Of a stretch of 64,000 nucleotides of DNA, positions 59,288-64,000 are shown in pieces. This DNA comes from Pelosinus fermentans DSM 17108. Its GTDB lineage: Bacteria; Bacillota; Negativicutes; DSM-13327. A program made the translations under genes and the position numbers. Each line of letters starts with the position of its first letter. The stretch's first letter is position 1. The stretch is from the NCBI RefSeq assembly GCF_000271485.2, contig NZ_AKVN02000001.1, positions 748,001-812,000 of the forward strand. Direction: 5' to 3'. Below the pieces are notes generated by a model. It saw nothing but the letters and a program-made list of their open reading frames with translations. It was not told the DNA's origin and ran no database searches.

Positions 59288-61030
59288 ATGAAAATTCAAA
59301 AAAACTATAAGCATATACTGCTTGCAGCTATCTTTAGTATCAGCCTTATATTTTCTGTTTCAGCTCCAGCCTATGCTGCTGATCCTACAGGTAAAACTGT
59401 GACTTCTATAACTGTCACTGGCAATACAACCGTACCAGAAGCGACGATCATGGAAGCAGTGAAGTTGAAGCCGGGTGAAGCGCTGACAGCGGATAAAGTG
59501 AAACAAGATATGCAAGCTATCTATGAATTGGGTACTTTTTTTGATGTAGTATCCAACTTCAATGAAGTTCCTGAAGGGGTACAAGTAGTCTATACCGTGA
59601 TGGAAAATCCAGTATTGCAGGAAATTATTATAAAAGGCAATACCAAGGTATCATCTGATAAGCTAAGCAGTATGCTGACAGTTAAAACAGGCAGTATTTT
59701 AAATTCCAAGGCGTTAAATGAAAATGTACGATCCATTGAAGAGTATTATCATGATCAGGGTTATATCTTGACCAAAGTAAGCGATGTTGCAATGGGAACC
59801 GGCGGTGTACTGACAATTACTATTAACGAAGGTATGCTGGAAGGCATCGAAGTAAAAGGCAATGAAAAGACACAGACCCATGTTATTACTCGTGAAATGA
59901 AATTAAAGCCAAATCAGCCATTTAACGTAAAAGATGCAAAACGCAGTATGCAAAAAGTGTACAACCTAGGCTACTTTGAAGATGTAAATATGAAACTGAA
60001 CCCAGGCAAAGAGCCCAATGCCATTGTTCTTGAAACCACAGTTGTGGAACAAAAGACAGGCAGGTTCTCCATAGGGGGCGGCTACAGTAAAAATGATGGT
60101 ATGATTGGGATTATTGAACTTGGTGATGACAACTTCCGTGGTACGGGAGATAAAGTGAAGCTTCATTGGGAGTTTGGCGGCAGCGCCAGCAACAAGAACT
60201 ATGAAGTGAGTTATACTCGCCCGTGGCTGGATGACAAGCAGACTTCACTTGGTTTTAGTTTTTATGACATGACCAATGAGTATACTGACTATGATGACGA
60301 TGGTCATGAGACGGCTTCCTACGATAAAAGACGTAAAGGGTTTGATCTTACTCTTGGTCGTCCGCAAGGTGAATATGTGCAAAATTATGTCACGTTAAAA
60401 CAGCGAAAAGATCAGTATGTTGAATGGGTATCGGGAGATAATTATGAAACCGATCAAGACTATATTGACAGAAATTATCTTGAGAATAATTTTGGTACAA
60501 CCCGCAGCATTAGCTTAATGCGGGTATATGATTCTCGGGATAATGTATTTAGTCCTACAGAAGGAAATCGCGTGGCTTTAACAGCGGAATTTGCCGGAAA
60601 AGCTTTAGGCGGCGATTTTAATTTTAATAAATACACTGCTGAAACAAGGAACTATCTGAAGGTAGGTCATGCACAAATCGTAGCATTACGGGGAACTGTC
60701 GGTTATGCAGATGGCAAGATGCCAGACAGCCAACGTTTTGCCGTAGGTGGCTCTGACTCGCTGCGTGGTTACCGTGATGATCAGTTCAAAGGTAATAAAA
60801 TGCTGGCCGCTACAGCGGAATATCGCTTCCCAATTGCCAAAAAAGTAGAGGGCGTAGCCTTTACTGATATTGGTAAAGCATGGTCAGGCGAAGGATACAA
60901 GCTGAATGACCTAGAGGCTAGTGTGGGTGTGGGGATTCGTGTTTCTACACCAATCGGTCCGATTCGTCTTGATTATGCGCAAGGCAGTCAAGGCGGCAGA
61001 AGCCACTTTAGCTTTGGCGGACAATTCTAA
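59288..61030 (+). CDS. bamA: Outer-membrane assembly protein BamA (three POTRA domains)
   Basis: A 580-residue Omp85 protein. After a signal peptide (cleavage after PAYAA) come three POTRA domains (about 36-105, 106-180, 181-255; each has a GN and a YxxxGYF/YELGTFF-type motif) and a C-terminal 16-strand barrel with the VRGF-like SLRGYRDDQFKG loop and final Phe in FSFGGQF. E. coli BamA has five POTRA domains and about 810 residues. It folds beta-barrel proteins into the outer membrane. AAGGAGG precedes ATG 59288. Confidence 0.95.
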   Translation: MKIQKNYKHILLAAIFSISLIFSVSAPAYAADPTGKTVTSITVTGNTTVPEATIMEAVKLKPGEALTADKVKQDMQAIYELGTFFDVVSNFNEVPEGVQVVYTVMENPVLQEIIIKGNTKVSSDKLSSMLTVKTGSILNSKALNENVRSIEEYYHDQGYILTKVSDVAMGTGGVLTITINEGMLEGIEVKGNEKTQTHVITREMKLKPNQPFNVKDAKRSMQKVYNLGYFEDVNMKLNPGKEPNAIVLETTVVEQKTGRFSIGGGYSKNDGMIGIIELGDDNFRGTGDKVKLHWEFGGSASNKNYEVSYTRPWLDDKQTSLGFSFYDMTNEYTDYDDDGHETASYDKRRKGFDLTLGRPQGEYVQNYVTLKQRKDQYVEWVSGDNYETDQDYIDRNYLENNFGTTRSISLMRVYDSRDNVFSPTEGNRVALTAEFAGKALGGDFNFNKYTAETRNYLKVGHAQIVALRGTVGYADGKMPDSQRFAVGGSDSLRGYRDDQFKGNKMLAATAEYRFPIAKKVEGVAFTDIGKAWSGEGYKLNDLEASVGVGIRVSTPIGPIRLDYAQGSQGGRSHFSFGGQF

Positions 61031-61039
61031 TCCGAGGTT

Positions 61040-61072
61040 TATCAGAGTCAGGTCATTGACCTGACTCTGATA
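61040..61072 (+). repeat. Perfect 16-bp inverted repeat after bamA
   Basis: TATCAGAGTCAGGTCA and TGACCTGACTCTGATA are exact complements with one base between them. No T tract follows (TCTATATAATGCGG), so it is an atypical terminator, an mRNA-stabilising end or a protein site. Confidence 0.75.
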
Positions 61073-61138
61073 TCTATATAATGCGGCAAAAGTCTTACTT
61101 ACAGGATATGGAGCATTTTCGCCGGGAGGTGCATTGTT

Positions 61139-62413
61139 ATTCCTCTATACTGTTTCCGTCTCATTTTTATAAGCGCATTGCTTAGTTTACTATTGCTGTC
61201 AGGAGTGGTTTATGCTTCTGATGACATAGTGGAAAAAATCGATGTGACCATTGTTTCCAGTCAGATGCCTCCTTCTAAAATTGCAAAACGCATGACGGCT
61301 AGCGTGAGTACCGTAGGCGAGCAAATGATTGCAGGACGTAAGGTGAATGAAGTACAAGACAATCAGATTTCCTATGAAAAACTGATCAAGGAAATATTTG
61401 ATCGCGTATTAGTAGGATATTCTGTCCAGTCCGTCGATATTAGACCTGGCCCCAGCACTGCGCTTACTATCGAGATCGCTCCCTGGGGAGACGTGGTGCA
61501 TGAGGTAGCTATAGCATATGACTTTGGTACTCTTTCCCCGGATATCGTAAATCTGATAAAAAAAGATATGGGAAATGTAGATGAAAAATTAAATGATGTA
61601 TTAATCGGACTGCCCATTGATGCTGTAGATTGGGCGGGAGGATTATCGAAAGTCGCAATACGTGAATTATTGGCAAATCAGCTGCCTGAATTTCACGCTA
61701 ATATCGATATCATTCCAGGGGAACGCACATTAGTAAAGCTCTCCTTATCACCATTGGGGACGACTGTGCAGGATGTTCATGTGTCACTTCGTTCTACCAC
61801 CATTCCAAATGTCGTGTTAGCCGCAGTGCGTCCGACAATGAATGAGACCAGTAAGATCCTTATTGGTCTGCCTGTAGCTTTTGTGGAAAGACACCGTGAC
61901 TATTTTACCGATAAGCTGATTGCAGAACAACCTTTAACAAAAAAATATGGAATTACAGCAACTCCTCTGCTCAATGCCGGAGCAGATACTGAAATTGCGC
62001 TGGATGTGGAAACCGATAAATATAACATCACTCTGGAAGCTTACTTGGATATGGGGCGTGAGGAAGACAATGCTTCTGCCAGATTACATGCCGGAAAGAT
62101 TATCAGTAAACGGGACGAAGTCTTTTTGGAAGTGAATTTTATTCCCAGTTCTGTTTCCTGGGAGTTTGTGCCTGGGTGGGGGCATAAAATTGGTTCCAGC
62201 ATGATAGCGGGAATCAAATATAATACATCAAGCTCAGAGAATATGCTGTGGCTAAGCAAAGAACTCAGCCCAAGCTGGACAATGCGGCTGGAGAGAAATC
62301 CCCAAAATCGTAATAATGAACTAGGACTTCGCTATAAACTTCATGATTTCTTGAGTGCCGAATACATTATTACAAAAGATGAACAATGGCTGCGACTGGT
62401 TGGTCATTTGTAA
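61139..62413 (+). CDS. Exported beta-rich protein, function unknown, probable ATT start
   Basis: I do not recognise a family. The protein (about 424 residues) has a signal peptide ending VVYASDD, an N-terminal part with repeated alpha/beta units (KIDVTIVSSQMPPSKIA, SVDIRPGPSTALTIEI, ANIDIIPGERTLVKLSL) and a C-terminal region of alternating beta strands (EVFLEVNFIPSSVSWEFVPG, NNELGLRYKL) ending in Leu. The nearest usual start, TTG 61178, has no ribosome-binding site and would remove the signal peptide's basic part. GGGAGG (61124) suits ATT 61139, giving MIPLYCFRLIFISALL. It sits between bamA and ompH, so an outer-membrane function is likely. Confidence 0.7.
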   Translation: MPLYCFRLIFISALLSLLLLSGVVYASDDIVEKIDVTIVSSQMPPSKIAKRMTASVSTVGEQMIAGRKVNEVQDNQISYEKLIKEIFDRVLVGYSVQSVDIRPGPSTALTIEIAPWGDVVHEVAIAYDFGTLSPDIVNLIKKDMGNVDEKLNDVLIGLPIDAVDWAGGLSKVAIRELLANQLPEFHANIDIIPGERTLVKLSLSPLGTTVQDVHVSLRSTTIPNVVLAAVRPTMNETSKILIGLPVAFVERHRDYFTDKLIAEQPLTKKYGITATPLLNAGADTEIALDVETDKYNITLEAYLDMGREEDNASARLHAGKIISKRDEVFLEVNFIPSSVSWEFVPGWGHKIGSSMIAGIKYNTSSSENMLWLSKELSPSWTMRLERNPQNRNNELGLRYKLHDFLSAEYIITKDEQWLRLVGHL

Positions 62414-62443
62414 AATTTAGGAATGCCTTTTCACAGCAATATC

Positions 62444-62472
62444 TTGAATATGTGGATATACCCTGTTATAAT
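62444..62472 (+). promoter_or_regulatory. Sigma-A promoter of ompH
   Basis: TTGAAT (62444-62449) and TATAAT (62467-62472) with 17 bases between, 45 bases before the ompH ATG. AGAGAAGG is the ribosome-binding site. Confidence 0.75.
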
Positions 62473-62516
62473 AAAGAGGTAAAATTTGATGCCAATAGGC
62501 AGAGAGAAGGTTTTTT

Positions 62517-62990
62517 ATGCTGAAATTACAAAAGAAGCAAGTGAAATTTGTATCCCTAGCAATAGCAGTGATGTTTCTGTTAGGTATAGTTGGTTTGGCT
62601 GTATCACAAAGTAGTACATCCTATGCAGCGGAGTCCAATAATTCCTCTAAAATTGGTGTCGTGAATCATCAGCTGTTAATCTCACAGCATCCAGATATGG
62701 AGAAAGCACAGCAAACAATGCAGGCTGAAGTAGAACAGGCAAAAAAAGACTTTGAAGAAAAATCAGCGACAATGAACGACAAAGAAAAGCAAGATTACTA
62801 TGCACAAGTTCAACAGCGCTTGACCTTAAAAGAACAAGAGTTAATTAATCCAGTATTTGAAAAGGTAGATGCGGCTATCAAAGCAGTTGCAGATGCTAAA
62901 GGATTATCGGTAGTTATGGATAAAGGCAATGTCGTTTATGGCGGCCAGGACATTACGGCTGAAGTTGGCAAAAAAATTAGTGGCAAGTAA
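62517..62990 (+). CDS. ompH: OmpH/Skp-family periplasmic chaperone
   Basis: A 157-residue exported protein with an uncleaved or cleavable signal (about 13-38, ending SYAAESN) and the OmpH pattern: KIGVVNHQLLISQHPDMEKA, a charged coiled coil of about 60 residues (VEQAKKDFEEKSA...QRLTLKEQEL) and the C-terminal VADAKGLSVVMDKGNVVYGG. Skp-like trimers hold unfolded barrel proteins on their way to BamA. It has its own promoter and a terminator. A longer paralogue follows. Confidence 0.92.
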   Translation: MLKLQKKQVKFVSLAIAVMFLLGIVGLAVSQSSTSYAAESNNSSKIGVVNHQLLISQHPDMEKAQQTMQAEVEQAKKDFEEKSATMNDKEKQDYYAQVQQRLTLKEQELINPVFEKVDAAIKAVADAKGLSVVMDKGNVVYGGQDITAEVGKKISGK

Positions 62991-63006
62991 TTAAAAAATG
63001 CAGTAT

Positions 63007-63040
63007 GGCCGAGCAGGTTTCACCAGCTCGGCCCTTTATT
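63007..63040 (+). terminator. Rho-independent terminator after ompH
   Basis: GGCCGAGCAGGT and ACCAGCTCGGCC pair with an A-A mismatch around TTC, followed by CTTTATT. It would only partly insulate the next gene. Confidence 0.8.
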
Positions 63041-63057
63041 AGAAAGAGGGTGATGGG

Positions 63058-63999
63058 GTGTCAAATTATAAGTTTCTTATCATGATACTGGCTTTAATGA
63101 TGCTTGTTGCCGGATGTAGTACCAAAAAAGTGCAAGACGCTAAGGAACCTCAGCCCCTAGTAGGTATTGTTGATATGAAAAAGGCCGTACAGTCACATCC
63201 TAAATATAAAGAAGTGCTGGCTTTAGAACAAGAAGTAAGAAGCATCTCGGCTCAGGCTCAGGCCCAGCAGGCTGCTATGGCGCAAAGCGCCCAGAAAACG
63301 TTGAGTCTGCCAGAAACATCCCAAGGAGATTTGGCGGAGTTAAACAAGGCTTTTCAACAAGAATTTACGGAAAAGATGTCCTTAAAGGAACAAGAAATCA
63401 ACACGAGGCTTGCAGCAAAAGAAAATAGCATTCATCAGACTCTGTCAGATGAATTTAAAGTTTATACCGATGAAATTGATAAAGAATATCAACCACAAAT
63501 TTTTAATTTACAGCTTAAATTAAAAACCGTGCAGCTAACGAAGGAAGAAGCTGCTTCACTGCAAGAACAATTAGAAACATTGCAAACCCAGCGTGCCGAA
63601 AAAATCGCTGAGAAGCAAAAACAGCTGAATGTGCAAATGACAGAAAAAATGGCTCCTGATAAGGCTGCTGCACAGCAGGAATTAGAAGCTTATAGTAAGC
63701 AGGTTAACCAAGAAATTTCTCAAAAAGCTGCTGCTAAGCAAGAAGAAATCGTAAAACGGAATATGCAAACCTTCTCCCTGCCGGGGAATACGGCACAAGA
63801 GTCTGGCAATGGTCAGCAGCAGGCAATGATGAAGCAGCAGGAACTAAAAGCATTGCAGGATTGGATCATTCAAGATGTCAACGATAAAACAGGTAAAGTT
63901 GCAATTGAGTCAGGTCTGGAAGCGGTGTTGACTAATGTGACTGTGAATGTGAGTGGTGTGGATATAACCGCTGCTGTTATTGCAGAGTGTAATAAATAG
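63058..63999 (+). CDS. OmpH-like lipoprotein with long coiled coil
   Basis: A 313-residue lipoprotein: the lipobox LVAGC places lipidation at Cys20. The start of the mature part, VGIVDMKKAVQSHPKYKEVL, is OmpH-like. Long Gln/Glu/Lys/Ala-rich helices follow (about 55-260), and the end VAIESGLEAVLTNVTVNVSG resembles the OmpH C-terminus. It is about twice the size of the upstream ompH product. It starts at GTG 63058 with GAGGGTGATGG before it. It probably tethers a Skp-like chaperone to a membrane. Complete, ending 1 base before the window edge. Confidence 0.85.
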   Translation: MSNYKFLIMILALMMLVAGCSTKKVQDAKEPQPLVGIVDMKKAVQSHPKYKEVLALEQEVRSISAQAQAQQAAMAQSAQKTLSLPETSQGDLAELNKAFQQEFTEKMSLKEQEINTRLAAKENSIHQTLSDEFKVYTDEIDKEYQPQIFNLQLKLKTVQLTKEEAASLQEQLETLQTQRAEKIAEKQKQLNVQMTEKMAPDKAAAQQELEAYSKQVNQEISQKAAAKQEEIVKRNMQTFSLPGNTAQESGNGQQQAMMKQQELKALQDWIIQDVNDKTGKVAIESGLEAVLTNVTVNVSGVDITAAVIAECNK

Positions 64000-64000
64000 T

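Overview
The window is chromosomal DNA of a low-GC, spore-forming, flagellated bacterium with two membranes. Sporulation genes (spoIID, spoIIQ, spoIIID) and Bacillus-type gene order (atp operon, ywmB, murA, spoIID, spoIIQ, spoIIID, mbl, flagellar rod genes) mark it as a Firmicute. Outer-membrane genes (flgA/flgH/flgI for the P- and L-rings, mlaEFD, a TolC-type channel, tamB, bamA, two ompH-like genes) mark it as a diderm. Together these point to Negativicutes, most likely the spore-forming Sporomusaceae (Pelosinus/Sporomusa-like). The genus is an inference from gene content, not from a database search. Nearly all genes lie on the + strand; only the RpiR-type regulator and the Lrp/aminotransferase pair are on the minus strand.

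Layout. 1-227: 3' end of glyA. 488-10889: a sugar-acid catabolic locus, with a divergent RpiR-type regulator, a GntP-type permease, a Zn-dependent dehydrogenase, two FGGY kinases, two D-2-hydroxyacid dehydrogenases and a HAD phosphatase. The regulator and permease are separated by an AT-rich region holding repeated TGAAAATAAT operator-like sites. 11055-13864: a beta-carbonic anhydrase and a chemoreceptor fused at its C-terminus to a TRAP-type (DctP) solute-binding domain. 14160-20731: an ilvN-ilvC-leuA-leuB-ilvB operon behind a long leader with a ykkC-class riboswitch, probably of the ppGpp subtype. 20921-22566: an aminotransferase and Lrp/AsnC regulator on the minus strand. 23019-26597: dCMP deaminase, a tandemly duplicated MazG-like protein, a WecA/TagO-type transferase and UDP-GlcNAc 2-epimerase. 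26897-33950: the complete F-type ATP synthase operon. 34071-39893: ywmB, murA, spoIID, spoIIQ, spoIIID and mbl. 39941-44842: flagellar rod and P/L-ring genes. 45084-48671: an AMIN/phosphodiester glycosidase protein, a small exported lipoyl-like protein and an S55 (SpoIVB-type) protein. 49007-63999: an outer-membrane biogenesis cluster (mlaE, mlaF, mlaD with a beta-barrel extension, tolC-like, tamB, a sigma-70 factor, an unknown anchored protein, bamA, an unknown beta-rich exported protein, ompH and an ompH-like lipoprotein).

How the genes work together. The first third is accessory metabolism: sugar-acid uptake, oxidation and phosphorylation, and branched-chain amino acid synthesis under probable alarmone control. 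The middle is a conserved housekeeping backbone. The last third builds the second membrane: phospholipid traffic (Mla, TamB), beta-barrel assembly (BamA, OmpH), efflux, and a sigma factor placed inside the cluster. Small palindromic repeats of two related families recur between genes, mostly just after rho-independent terminators and always in the same orientation.

No tRNA, rRNA, CRISPR array, prophage or insertion-sequence transposase was found.
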